The translations under genes were made by a program, and so were the position numbers. Below are positions 1 through 10,440 of a DNA stretch of 64,000 nt, piece by piece (within the stretch, counting starts at the first letter, position 1; every line of letters starts with the position of its first letter). Below the pieces are notes generated by a model. That model had not been told where the DNA came from and did no database searches. It was given only the letters and a program-made list of their open reading frames with translations. Source of the DNA: Escarpia spicata (taxonomy: Eukaryota; Annelida; Polychaeta; Sabellida; Siboglinidae); contig OZ023206.1 of the NCBI GenBank assembly GCA_963995525.1, forward strand, positions 46,050,857-46,114,856, written 5' to 3'.

Positions 1-249
1 ACTATTATAATAATTTTTTCATTTTCAGTATTTTCAGTATTTTCAGTATTATCATTATTATCATTATTATCACTATTGTCATTTTGATTATTGCTATTAT
101 CATCAATATTATTTATCAAACAAACCAATAATTTCGGTTATGTACGTAGTTTGAAATTGTCACCTGTCAATGTTATTAACTGTAAATTAAACTAATAACA
201 ATTATATAACAAAATGCAGTTGCAAGCAACCATTAATTGTGTATTCCAG

Positions 250-368
250 GAAACTGCCCCGCCATAGACGAACCGCAGAAACCCACATTCCGCATCGTTC
301 AAGCAAAAAGTAAACGGATTGTGATGGTATTGGACGTGTCTGGCAGCATGGCCATTGCCAGTAACGGG
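250..368 (+). CDS. CLCA copy A, VWA start exon (MIDAS)
   Basis: The exon follows a pyrimidine-rich acceptor ending in ttccag and stops before gtgagt. It begins with two bases of a split codon, then reads NCPAIDEPQKPTF and later VMVLDVSGSM, which is the DxSxS metal-binding motif of VWA domains. The length is 119 nt, ending in phase 0. The homologous exon of copy B is 118 nt and frameshifted. Confidence 0.85.
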
Positions 369-3300
369 GTGAGTATATGTGTCATTACTGGTGAATGTCA
401 ATCGAAGTAAAGTTGTGATGAGCATATGTTATGACATTAATGCCAATGTCCTAGCGAGGTGAGTGGACTTTAACGGATGCATGACCACTACTAATAACAT
501 TAGACTACTAATAACATTAGGAGTATACGCTGTACGTGTATGACGTAATGTAGGTGGAGACGCGAGTGGACATATATAAAATCTTGAGCATTTGTTTAAA
601 GTAATGGGATAAGTATGACGTTATTTACACAACCAGATGTGCAGGATTGTATTGTTGTTTCTGAAAATAACACAAGTAATGATCGCATCTGGTATCATCA
701 CCTCAGAAAGTAACATAATTTTCTTACAAATTCGTACCTACAAACTCGAGAAGACAAACAATATAAAACAGAAATAATGTAAACATGAAAATGAGTAGAA
801 ATGAAATTAAAACACCTGTTGTAGACTGTAGCACAATAAAAGTCACGATTCACCAAATACATAAGTTTGTGTGCATATTAGTCATGTATCACCTATCAAC
901 AGGTAACCCGGATACACAAACTTTACAAGACATCGTCCGACTACGTGAAGAATGTCATTCCAGCGGGTTACTCGGTCGGAATAGTGACCTTCAGCAGCGA
1001 CACCACAACCGTTGCAACTCTCAGGGAAATAAACTCCGATAGTGTGAGAGACGACTTGGTCGCAACACTTCCGCAAAGCACGGGAGGATCCACAGCGATC
1101 GGTAAAGGACTGCTACGCGGAGTGGAGGTAAACACAACTAAGATAATTGTTGTATCACCCCTGATAACATTATGTCAACGTGCCCGCATAACGTGTAGGC
1201 AAGACTGTGAAAATTGGCGGTGATGCATCTACTTTGACAGCGTTCCAAGATTGTTTAATATAGACTGTTGCACAATAACCTGGAAAATGACCATCGGTTG
1301 ATCAAAATGATCATCTGATTCAATGATAGAATATCAATACTATTACCAGAGGTGCCAAGTCTACCATATGTGTGGGAGAACTCACGATTTTAAATTGTGT
1401 TGGCATTTTCTCACAGTCTGCCGGTTTAGTGTCGAAATCTACCGTTAGACAAATGTTTCATGGTCTATATTTGTTCTTATCTCAAATCGCCATAAACCGA
1501 TGAGCTTCAAGGTTTAATAACATAGTTACTAATTTTGAATGCAATTGTACTGTTTAACAAACATTTTATGTTCAACACGCATTAAAAAAAAAAGTAAATG
1601 TACCCTACGATTGAATAATGATTGCTTATGGAACGACTCCCTTTCACGCATGCACTCTCCTTTCAACTGATGCGCGAACCATTTGGTGCCAGATCCTCAT
1701 ATCCAGCCATCACATCACGAAAACCGGATGTGATGTGATGGCTGGTATACACGTATTATGTACGTGTGTCACGTACATAATACTTTTCAGTTGCTGCTGG
1801 AGACAGTGTCGGTCAGTGCGAGGGACGAAGTCAGCAGGTCGGTGTCCATCGACTCAAGCATCGGCCGAGACACTGCGTTCACCTTTTCGTACACCGGCAG
1901 TACTTTCACCTTAGACGTCCTCGTTACGTCACCTTCAGGACCGAGTTACAAGGCGGACGGTCCAAACGGACGTCACGACACTGCACAGAAACAAGTGATA
2001 ATATCGTTAAATGAAGCGGAAGTGAGTCACTAGTATTGTTATTTTATTACGATTATTAAAATATCATTTGTACTATTAATATTATTAGTAAAATTAGTGG
2101 TAGTGGTAGTTGTAATCAAGTCCATGCAAATGATGGTTGTTGTGGAGGTAGTGGTGGCGGTGGTTTCGTCGGCGGCGATCAACAGGGACAAACAAGGAAT
2201 GTGTAGCCTGTATTTTTGAGATAGCAGCAGCAGCCACCCTAGTGTTATGCTTATGTTGATAGTATCTGATGCGTGCACGCGCGCCTCACATAAGACAACG
2301 TGTGTACAAATGCGTGTTTTTTAACAACCTATGTACGAACCTCGATTTGTGGAAGTGTCATCTGACAAAACCGCCCTGTTGTATATTCAGGAAAAACACA
2401 GGTGTTGGTATTGTGTACTGCTAATTTGCGATCACTCATCTTTCTTTAACACCTAGACTATGGGTTTATCAACGCAAAACTTCCCAACTGATATGGTACT
2501 TCCTTTTTCACAAGGTGGGTGAATGGATGGTCGTGATGAAAAACCCAGGATCGGCCGCCACCCAAACTCAACTACTTGTAACGTCAAAATCTTTGTCCGA
2601 CGACAGTTACCCAATCAGGGTGAGGGCTTTCCTCAGTAACCAAGAGATCGACTTCACAGGCATGTAACTAACATTATGCTAATTAGGCATTTGTAGCATC
2701 TGCGCGACCGCAGTCATCATTGGCGTCACTTGTGTGAGTGAGATATCACAAACTAGACATTCTAGACATTAAAAAAAACAATTTCTATTGATTTCTGATT
2801 ACAGACATGAATTCGCCAAAAAGTTGAATGTTAATATTAACATGGAATTCAACGTTCTTTATCTATAATTTGTTTAGAAGAAGGTGATTTTTTAATCCGT
2901 ATTCAATTTTAATATTGATAATTATATTGTACTATGATGTGTAGCTGTACTTTGTATCGCAATGATGTTTTTATTACGTTCTCCTTTAGTAAATGTCTTG
3001 TGTAATCTTAATTATTGACAGCAACAACATTTCATTTTATGACAATACTAATATTCACTGCAAGCTATTTGATATTTTACATTTAGATTCTTCGACATTG
3101 AAATTGATCGTGAGAGCGGAAGTAAAGAAAGGATATTCCCCTGTAATTGGAGCAAAGGTCGAGGTTCAAGTGGGAACGTTGCCATGGAAATTGATGAAAG
3201 ATGACGGAGCGGGTATGGATCTAACTTCGCAACATTCAGCATGAATTCGCGTTGTTTAATCAGTTCAACGTAGAACAATTTATAATGATTATGTAACGTT

Positions 3301-6300
3301 AATGACGTACATCATATTTTGTTCTCCATTATACAACTGTACATGTTTTGTATGTGAGCTTTGTTTTGTATTTGCAATAAAGCAACTTTTGGTATTGCAA
3401 GCCCAACAACATTGCCTAAGTATATTGCAGTAATTTTGTTTTATGAAAGAAATCATCCGCAATCCAATTAGTATATCAATACTGTTTTGCAAAGCAATTC
3501 GATGGTGTCTACATATGCAGTGTACACTTCACACTAACCAACCAATCGTGCTGTAATAACAGTGACATGACACTCTTCGTGAACGACAATTTACAAGTAC
3601 AATTGAAATAAGGCCGAGCTTCGTAGTTTTTTATGATAACCGACACATTAAGATATATAATAGCATGTAGCAAAGCAACGTTTGACATATTAGTATATAT
3701 TGTAGTTTGATCATCAAATAAAGGACATATTATCTACTGATTACACTAATACTGGAACCGTGATTGCGTTCAAAACAGCATTGACAAATACGTCAGAAGG
3801 GCGGTTCTCACATAAATATAAAAATGTTATTCCTGCCGTTCCTATATGGCTATTCTTACTGCAGTCTTATTAAATACTGTTAAGCACATTACAATAATTG
3901 TGTGTGTGTTTACTTAGGCGTCGACGTTCTCAAAGACGATGGATTCTACTCCGCCGTTCTGCTGAAATTCCCCAAAAATGGCTACAACTCTGTGAAAGTT
4001 CGAGCAGCTGCCAAAGAGGGGAACGAGACGAGACTCGTGAAAGGGGCAGGGAGTCGTGCGTTCCAGCTCTTCCCCATTAACGCAAGTAGGTATTTGTTTG
4101 CATTGGTTTGTGCTATGGCGAAGGATGAGTTTCACGACTATGCACATTGATCCGAGCATGTCTGTTGTAGGTATCATAAAAGTATTGCAAACACGGACAA
4201 AATGAGTAATAAAGGATATAGTAATCGTGAAGTTGGCACATCAAATACAACATAAGTAAAAAAAATCGACATTGCAATAACCACGAAGCGCGCCAACTAC
4301 ACAAACAATGGAATGATCACTAAATGTATCTATCAGACACTTACTTTCATTCCAGCGGCTATTGTTGCGTTTAGTGTATTGAATTATATTACAATGTATT
4401 GTTCCCTTTCTATTCACCGCTCTATCATACTTCCACAGCGCTTTTTTCAGTCTCACTTCGTCGGAATTTTCAGGATTATTACACTGATTGTCACAAATGG
4501 TTGTGTACTAATTAATGTACAATTGTGCATAGCATTATGTACATGCTAGGACGTGTTTTAAATTAGTGTAGTTACGATTCATGGAGTTGTGTACCCAAGC
4601 GTCGTTGTGTTCGGTGTTGGGCTTAAGGCGTGGGTCGTTTTTCGTACGGCGTACTTCGTACGGCGTGGTGCGTGCTGCGTGCTGCGTGCTGCGTGCTGCG
4701 TGCTGCGTGCTGCGTGCTGCGTGCTGCGTGCTGCGTGCTGCGTTCGGCGTGCGGCGTGCGGCGTGCGGCGTCCTACGTCTGATTGGCGTAGAAGTGTAAT
4801 GATTAACACATCGGACCCTCAATCGAAACAATCTATGTTCAAATCCAGTTGCCGCCGTTTTAAAGCTTTACAATTATCGATCACTACACATTGCTCAAGT
4901 TAACTCAGCTGTATTGTTGCGCTCCCGGCTAAAGCTAGCAGTGGGTGCGAACGAACGAACAGTTCTTGCACCGTAAAAGCAACGTGGCTGCGTGCTTCTT
5001 GGAGAAATCGAAATGTATTGTAATGTGCACGTCTTGGGTGAAATATGAATCGAAAGAACAGTCCCAAGGATACAACGATATAAGCACTTACCTTTGTTAC
5101 AGGTGAAACAGAAATTGGTCCTACGTACGAAACAGTGGAGGGGCTGGACCGGACAGCGGACGCCGGAGTCGTGAATGTCGCCAACATGGATCTGAACGCA
5201 GACCCGAAAGACGTCTATCCCTTCCCGCCTACCAAGGTTACGGACCTCGAGGTCACCGACATGTCGTATGAAAACGAGACAGTGACATTGCAGTGGACAG
5301 CCGTGGGAGACTACGAGGAACAAGAAACAGGTACTAAATGTATTGCATAGACATTAATCCTAGCTATACTATATGTGTAGTGTCACGTCGGAGTGTGTAC
5401 ATTGTCTAAGTTAGCAGCAATTTCGGCTGGCATCATCATGTTGATATTGATTGTTTCCAAACTGTGTTCACCCCATGTTATTATACTGCAAACATTCAGC
5501 AATTGCTACGACATTTTTTAAAATAAATATCAAAAATAATCAATGTAATATTAATTTGTTTTGATTCTCAGCTTCATCGTACGACATCCGCTTCAGCACC
5601 GACATCAAACAGTTGCGATATTCTTTCGACAATGCCTCTCGACTCAACGACACTGACATCGTCGCGGGAAATCTCAATTCACCATTGACACCATCTAAAA
5701 CTGAGACATTCGTGATACGTTTCCCCGCCGGTTTTAGCGCAAAAACCCTATTCTTTAGCCTGAAGGTAATCCACAGCAATACCGACCGAGTCAGCAAAGT
5801 GTCCAACATTGTCTCTGCCGCAAACGTATACGTGCCTCCGAAATATCATCCGACTACGAGTGAACCAGACTACACCACAGGTGATGAAACCACAATCGAC
5901 GACACCACGACGTGGGAACCGACAACAGAACCAACTACGAGTGAACCAGACTACACTACATATGATAAAACCACAATCGACGACACCACGACGTGGGAAC
6001 CGACAACAGAACCAGACGAAACTACCACAGACGCCACCATAACATTGGAACTAAACAGTGAACCTGAAGCAACAACCAAAAGCCCTACCACAACGGTGGA
6101 ACCAACCACTGAACAACACGACACCAGCAGCTCCGCTGTCACCACAAACGCATCACCAACGAAGAAACAGTCTACGACTGACAATTCCGAGAAGGTTGTG
6201 TTTGCGATAAAGTTAACGCTCGGAGTCGGCATACCGGTGATGTTCCTGATCGCGATACCGCTGATGATAAGAAACGTTCGTAGCTCGAGCAACACACAGC

Positions 6301-6668
6301 GTACAGGACGGAGAGAATCACCCAGCAATGACTACTGCGAGTCACACACCAACGACTACACCGCATTGCCGTGTTCCATACCGCGGGTAAACCGACCCAT
6401 GGGACAACGATATGTTCGTGACGCATCTACGTGTTATCTTCCACGAGCGACCCGGCCCATGGAATCAGCATACTCTCGTGACGCGTCGGAATGTTATATC
6501 CCACCAGCGAAACTCCCAATGGGACCACAATACATCCGTAGTTCATCAAGATGTTACTTTCCCCAAACGAATCCTTATCAACAGCGTCAATACGAAGATC
6601 CACCGCATCAGCGAAGAGGTTATAATGGTGAAGGTTTCTTCGAACCGAAGCCAGACTATTATCATTAG
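250..6668 (+). CDS. CLCA family gene, copy A (5' end outside window)
   Basis: This gene encodes a calcium-activated chloride channel regulator (CLCA) family protein. I see eight exons at 250-368, 903-1127, 1791-2021, 2515-2659, 3087-3212, 3918-4085, 5103-5330 and 5572-6668, and all intron phases agree. Domains in order are: the start of a VWA domain with MIDAS motif DVSGSM; a beta-sheet-rich region; an FnIII domain; a Thr/Ser/Pro stalk; one transmembrane helix; and a repetitive tail. The signal peptide and HEXXH exons must lie upstream of the window. CLCA proteins are secreted or surface-anchored self-cleaving metalloproteases that modulate the TMEM16A chloride channel (family knowledge). The C-terminal half of the VWA domain is absent, because exon 2 joins exon 3 in phase 0 with nothing between. 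The duplicate at 49-54 kb is decayed, so A is the more likely functional copy. Confidence 0.85.
903..1127 (+). CDS. CLCA copy A, VWA core exon
   Basis: This 225-nt exon is phase 0 at both ends and lies between acceptor caacag and donor gtaaac. It encodes the VWA beta-strand and MIDAS-loop region (GYSVGIVTFSSDTTTV, then STAIGKGLLRGVE), which corresponds to the family pattern of GMVTF followed by GGTSICSG. Reading on past the donor gives 32 more codons without any VWA feature, so I place the exon end at the donor. The preceding intron (369-902) is AT-rich and shows no other exon. Confidence 0.85.
1703..1745. repeat. Perfect 16-bp inverted repeat (hairpin 1)
   Basis: The arm CCAGCCATCACATCAC at 1703-1718 is the exact reverse complement of 1730-1745, with an 11-base loop. 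It lies in the copy A intron from which a VWA exon appears to be missing. In copy B this position falls just inside a deletion. Confidence 0.9.
1753..1783. repeat. Perfect 14-bp inverted repeat (hairpin 2)
   Basis: The arm GTATTATGTACGTG at 1753-1766 is the exact reverse complement of 1770-1783, with a 3-base loop. It begins 7 bases after hairpin 1 and ends 7 bases before exon 1791. A 31-base stem-loop this close to the acceptor could affect branch-point or acceptor use; that is inference. Confidence 0.9.
1791..2021 (+). CDS. CLCA copy A, post-VWA beta-rich exon
   Basis: This 231-nt exon is phase 0 to phase 0, with acceptor ttttcag and donor gtgagt. It encodes SVSIDSSIGRDTAFTFSY followed by a VTSPSG turn, matching the CLCA segment after the VWA domain (VDSTVGKDT, WDPSG type). 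It has no counterpart in copy B, where the region is deleted. Confidence 0.8.
2515..2659 (+). CDS. CLCA copy A, beta-rich exon with probable GC donor
   Basis: The exon begins after tttttcacaag and encodes VGEWMVVMKNPG and later SYPIRVRAFLSNQEIDFT. This aligns with the VGTW...VTS segment of CLCA proteins. Only an end at 2659 gives the phase required by the next exon, and that makes the donor cag|GCATGT, a GC-AG intron. An alternative GT donor at 2629 would need a different acceptor and would lose conserved-looking sequence. The intron beyond (2660-3086) shows no other exon. Confidence 0.65.
3087..3212 (+). CDS. CLCA copy A, beta-rich exon (DDGAG)
   Basis: This 126-nt exon lies between acceptor acatttag and donor gtatgg. 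It encodes STLKLIVRAEVKKG, then PVIGAKVEVQV and ends with KDDGAG. The family pattern is an ...LLDNGAGADATKDDGVY... loop, which continues in the next exon. It is missing from copy B. Confidence 0.8.
3213..3917 (+). other. Copy A intron, no coding signal
   Basis: AT-rich intron. Its segment from about 3400 onward is present in copy B at 50833, where it is fused directly to the equivalent of position 1652. Confidence 0.6.
3918..4085 (+). CDS. CLCA copy A, exon with KDDGFYSA motif
   Basis: This 168-nt exon starts after tacttag. It encodes VDVLKDDGFYSAVLL and NGYNSVKVRAAAKEG, closely matching the conserved TKDDGVYSRYF...GRYSVKVRA block. The donor aa|gtaggt is chosen because it is also conserved in copy B; an alternative GT four bases downstream is not. 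Confidence 0.85.
4669..4771. repeat. 7-bp tandem repeat (GCTGCGT)n
   Basis: About ten copies of GCTGCGT are followed by about four of the variant GCGGCGT, within a copy A intron (4086-5102). The equivalent intron of copy B (51880-51955) has only a few degenerate units. The intron holds no other coding signal. Confidence 0.9.
5103..5330 (+). CDS. CLCA copy A, FnIII start exon
   Basis: This 228-nt exon runs from acceptor ttacag to donor gtacta. It encodes a linker, then YPFPPTKVTDLEVTDMS and VTLQWTAVGDYEEQETG, matching the CLCA FnIII start (FPPGQITDL..., LTWTAPGDDYD). The acceptor AG has become AA in copy B. Confidence 0.85.
5572..6668 (+). CDS. CLCA copy A, last exon: FnIII end, mucin stalk, TM, tail
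   Basis: The exon opens with ASSYDIRFSTDI after acceptor ttctcag and runs to a TAG at 6666-6668. It encodes the end of the FnIII domain (SKVSNIVSAANVYVPP), a stalk of about 115 residues rich in Thr, Ser, Pro and Glu and probably O-glycosylated, one hydrophobic helix at about 6195-6270 (FAIKLTLGVGIPVMFLIAI), and a cytoplasmic tail with three 20-residue repeats. The type I topology agrees with membrane-anchored CLCA proteins. No intron is needed. Confidence 0.85.
5853..6014 (+). repeat. 81-bp coding minisatellite in mucin stalk (2 units)
   Basis: Two in-frame 27-codon units at 5853-5933 and 5934-6014 each follow the pattern TTSEPxYTTxDxTTID, then EPTTEP. Copy B has four such units, so the stalk length varies by whole repeats. 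Confidence 0.9.
6372..6551 (+). repeat. 60-bp coding repeat in cytoplasmic tail (3 units plus a partial)
   Basis: Three in-frame 20-residue units begin at 6372, 6432 and 6492, with consensus CYxPxxxxPMxxxYxRDASx. A fourth starts with CYFPQTN. The regular Cys, Tyr and Arg-Asp-Ala-Ser positions suggest palmitoylation, phosphorylation or docking sites; that is inference. Confidence 0.85.
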
Positions 6669-6813
6669 GTGCCGGTAAACGTTGAGCTGGGTGAGGATAT
6701 ACGCTACACAATGATATGCCATTCTGATGAAGCAAAACATTATAACATGTTATTCCTATGAAACAAAACACGTGCTATTTTATATGCCACGACGATGTAC
6801 ATGACATATTATA

Positions 6814-6816
<3 letters not shown>

Positions 6817-6885
<69 letters not shown>

Positions 6886-6887
6886 CG

Positions 6888-6926
<39 letters not shown>

Positions 6927-6971
6927 GTGCGTGTGTGTGTGTGTGTGTGTGTGTGCGTGTGTGCGTGTGTA
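6817..6971. repeat. Compound (TA)n(GT)n microsatellite
   Basis: About 80 bases of alternating TA are followed by about 70 bases of GT with a few GC interruptions. The same compound repeat sits in the same place behind copy B (54583-54744). Confidence 0.95.
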
Positions 6972-7321
6972 CAGGCACCTATATTTGTTATTATGGAATG
7001 CTACAGCGCATCTCAATTCCTAATGCATTAGATGTGTTAATGTGCCATCATATTGATGCAATGCCACGTGGTATGAACATATAGCGCACTTTATATAGTT
7101 ATGTACAACTTATATTTTTCGGGTAATGTGTTACGTATAATGGATACTTGTAAAGTTGCTCGGTACTGTTAGAGTGCGAGTCGAACTGGGTGTGTCTCCA
7201 TTTGTTTATTAAGGTGGTGTATCTAGCGAACTACTATAGTTATGCAGCACTTACATTGTAGAAATAACTAGCCATTTGCACATATTTATATAAGGTAACG
7301 GGCATCTAGCTGAACTAGTGT

Positions 7322-7327
7322 AATAAA
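7322..7327 (+). promoter_or_regulatory. Candidate polyadenylation signal, copy A
   Basis: An AATAAA hexamer 654 bases after the stop codon. It is conserved in the duplicate. Another AATAAA lies at about 7454. Confidence 0.3.
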
Positions 7328-7571
7328 GTCCTGCAGTTGCATATAGGTTGTATGGTAATATTTAGCCAACTGTGTGTAATTATTTAAGTTGACGGGCATC
7401 TAAGTTTGGCGTGAACACTTACCATCGATAGTAAAATATATTAGCAAAGGCACAAATAAAGTTCGTGTCTGTATAATTATGTTTTGCATTTTTATGTGCT
7501 TATTTGGTTTAAAAGTTAAGCGCAAATGTATCTATGAATGCATACGTGGATCCATGCATGCCTACATACAC

Positions 7572-7692
7572 GCTTACACGCATACACGCATACACGCATA
7601 CACGCATACACGCATACACGCATACACGCATACACGCATACACGCATACACACATACACACATACACACATACACACATACACACATACACA
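7572..7692. repeat. 8-bp tandem repeat (CATACACG)n
   Basis: Tandem CATACACG units turn into CATACACA. The region continues to about 7860 as loosely repeated CATA/CGTA tetranucleotides. The open frames here on both strands are repeat artefacts. Confidence 0.95.
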
Positions 7693-7879
7693 CATCCATC
7701 CATACATGCATACATACATACCAACAAGTTATACATACGTATATACGTACATAAGTACGTACGTACATACGTACACAAGCACACATGTGCATACGTGTGT
7801 ACGTACATACGTACATGACATCCATACATTCGTACATACTCACCTACATGTATGCATGGGAACATAGATCGCGGCAGCC

Positions 7880-8780
7880 GCGGTATCTACCAAGTGGAAT
7901 CATTCAATTGTGGATAATACTACCGGGAAACGTAGCGAAGATGTGACATCAATTTAATCCGACGACTATTCGCTGTAGCTTTGCAAGCCATTGTGAATCC
8001 CTCGAGATCGTAAGTCCCACCCCACATAATTATGGTTGTGATATTGCATTGAACTAATACAATTACTTCATATAATGGACTTTGTCCACTTATGATATCA
8101 CCCCTTTAATGATGTCTAAATCCTCTCAAACGTATTCTCATAGGCCCAACAAATCACGAGTATTATGCTATGTTATACATACCATGTTATGGTCGCATCA
8201 TTCCCCATTTCCACATTCCCAAATTGTCCTAATTCACGGATCGCCCAATGGATCTATCAACATACCAGACGCGCCAACAAATCACTACGCTACGTCATTG
8301 TGCAGCGATGTGTGACGGAGTGGATACATTACTTGGTCGGCCTCCATGTTCTACGCCACAGTGACGCTTGTGAAACACGCAGAAGCCCTGTAGTTATGCT
8401 TGATAGGCATACTATGTGGTTTGTAAGCTGATTATAACATTTTGACAACAAGCCAAGGACGGGTTCACCAAGGCTATTGTTTATTGTCAGGCCGTCATTT
8501 CGATAACACTGCATTTCCCGACTTGCTGGCGTGTTGACAGGGAAAATACTTTTATGAAAAAAATCTGACGTAAGACTTCCTGCTATGAAATCACATCATA
8601 GTTGATATTTTCTAATTGAAATGAGTTGCTACCTGCGTTTGTGTAGTATCGAAACACTCAAACTGAGCCGAGGTGCGTGACGCTAGTTAGCACCGAATAT
8701 GAAGAAATAAACGTCCACGTAACGCAATGACACCTTTGTTACTGACACGTTGTCTATATAACGGGCTGGCGAGGACACAC
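7880..8780. other. Intergenic part of the duplicon
   Basis: There is no convincing gene. The stretch matches 55490-56330 behind copy B, and part of it (about 8240-8500) is repeated again at about 10570-10850. Confidence 0.6.
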
Positions 8781-8822
8781 ACTGGCATACACATCGTCGT
8801 CATAACAGGCATGTTAACATAC

Positions 8823-9150
8823 TAGCCTTCACGTTGTCAGCCTGGCCGTCACGATGTCAGCCTAACCGGCATATTTTGGATCTGGCAGGCACATTTTCAT
8901 CCTGGCAATCACGTTGTCGTCCTGGCGGCCACATTGTCACCCTGACCGTCACGTTGTCATCCTGGTCGCCACGTTGTCAGCATGGCCGTCACGTTATCAG
9001 CCTGGCTGGTGCGTTTTGTCAGCCTTGCCGTCACGTTGTCATCCTAGCCGACACGATGTCAGCCTCACCTTTACGTTGTGAGTCTTACAGGCCCTTTGTC
9101 AGAAACCTGACAGACATATTATTATTCTGGCCGTTACGTTGTCAGACTGG
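8823..9150. repeat. 20-bp degenerate minisatellite
   Basis: Roughly sixteen 20-base units resemble gtcacgttgtcagcctggcc. More degenerate units continue to about 9600. The same array, shorter, lies at 56400-56690. The 123-residue open frame here is just the repeat read in three frames. Confidence 0.85.
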
Positions 9151-9689
9151 ATGCCTTGACCAATCTGTAGATAACTGGAATACTGCTGATGAATTATGCG
9201 ACTGACCAATCCTTTTGTCTTGATGCGCTGCTGAACTTGGTTTCCAAGGATTTAGGCGCACTAGAAGTTATCATAGTATCATTATTATTATTATTACTAG
9301 ATTGAAGGAGGGGGTGATATATGATCAGCCTAAACGGCACGTTGTATTCTGGCAAGCCCATTGTCGGCATGATTTTTTTCAAAAACCGTTAAAATGTCAG
9401 GCTAGCAGGAGAATTGGCGAGCGGACAGCCACCTCGTTAGCCTAACAGGCACTTTGCCCGTCTGGATAACACGTTGACATGTTGTGGCATAGGTTATCAT
9501 GGTTGGACGTACATGTTCTGTTATCGTCAGACACGCTGTTCTGCTGGTAGGCACATAGACAGAATGGCTCACACGTTGTCCTGCTCACAAAGAATTTATC
9601 AAACCTGCTGAAAAATACGTGTTGTGATCATCGACCGAGAGTTAGTCAGTTTAACTATCATATTAAGTTAGAATTCTGCCATACTCGAC

Positions 9690-10394
9690 AGGTATGTCTG
9701 CAGCGAATAACCTAGGACATGTCAATTAATCGTTACACTTAAATACATACAATGTCGTCTTACAATTGAACCCGAATTCATACATTCATTTTACAATTGA
9801 ACCCGAATTCATACATGAACAGCTAACAATCGCGCTATGAGTAAATGCACACGAATTCAAATATACAGGTGAGCCACAGCGAGTATCTCTAGTCCGTCTT
9901 TAATACCTCGAGCGAGATAGGAGCGAGCGACATTCGATGCTGCTAAATCAGGAACTATTGTCGGAAGATATCATGAACAATCCCTCCAGCAGTCACGATG
10001 ACGCGTTGGTGTTGCGTGTGATCTGTTATCAGTGGATTATCAGTGGATCGTATCTCGTCGTTGAGATGTCATTAGGCGGCACAACACGCGCCAGTATATC
10101 TCTGCTGACCCAGGGCTACAAGGATATATATTGGTATGCAAATATAAACACACAACCTGCACACAACCGCACCGCATTCACATGCGCGCGCACACTAACG
10201 CATACCCACGCACACACTCTCACAAACATACATGCACAGCAACATACACACAAACACAAACACAAACAAATAAACACACATTGTCTCTCACATATAACCC
10301 ACACACGTCATATATTTGTAAACCGGAGCGTTCACGCAGACACACACGAACAACCACACGGACGCACGTACAGACAGGCACGTACGCACGTGAG

Positions 10395-10427
<33 letters not shown>

Positions 10428-10440
10428 TCACTAAACGACG
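9690..10440 (+). repeat. Local direct repeat, copy 1
   Basis: This stretch contains the motifs catactcgacaggtatgtct, the Xho-like cctcgagcgagac region and an AC-rich end. It recurs at about 10850-11390. Confidence 0.75.
10402..10428. repeat. (AC)n microsatellite
   Basis: An uninterrupted AC run, flanked by ACGC-rich sequence from about 10140. Confidence 0.9.

Larger units (their letters stand above)
1128..1790 (+). other. Copy A intron lacking the expected second VWA exon
   Basis: In CLCA proteins about 80 residues (strand D, the LTDG-like motif and the last VWA helices) should lie between the flanking exons. No reading frame in this stretch resembles them. The stretch holds AT-rich sequence and two adjacent perfect hairpins directly upstream of the next acceptor. 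Confidence 0.6.
6669..7560. other. 3' flank / 3' UTR of copy A
   Basis: There is no coding signal here beyond the microsatellite. A candidate polyadenylation signal AATAAA lies at 7322-7327 and is conserved at 55087-55092 behind copy B. It would give a 3' UTR of about 0.7 kb. Confidence 0.4.

Noticed and set aside
945..1223. Read-through of the VWA core exon into VNTTKIIVVSPLITL
   Set aside because: The donor gtaaac fits, the frame soon stops, and the extension lacks the TDG motif of the VWA domain. Its presence in both copies only reflects recent duplication.
5951..6328. Val/Ser-rich 125-codon frame on the minus strand
   Set aside because: Shadow of the Thr-rich stalk of CLCA copy A; the same happens at 53630-54130.
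7509..7867. Several His/Thr- and Cys/Val-rich open frames of about 90-118 codons
   Set aside because: They are translations of CATACACG and GTAC-type repeats in all frames; similar artefacts occur at 24742-25222, 35021-35668, 45316-45789, 46131-46992 and 57647-57986.
8834..9205. 123-codon frame with recurring WPSRCQ-like phrases
   Set aside because: It is a 20-bp minisatellite read through three frames; the duplicate at 56310 has different indels and does not conserve the frame.
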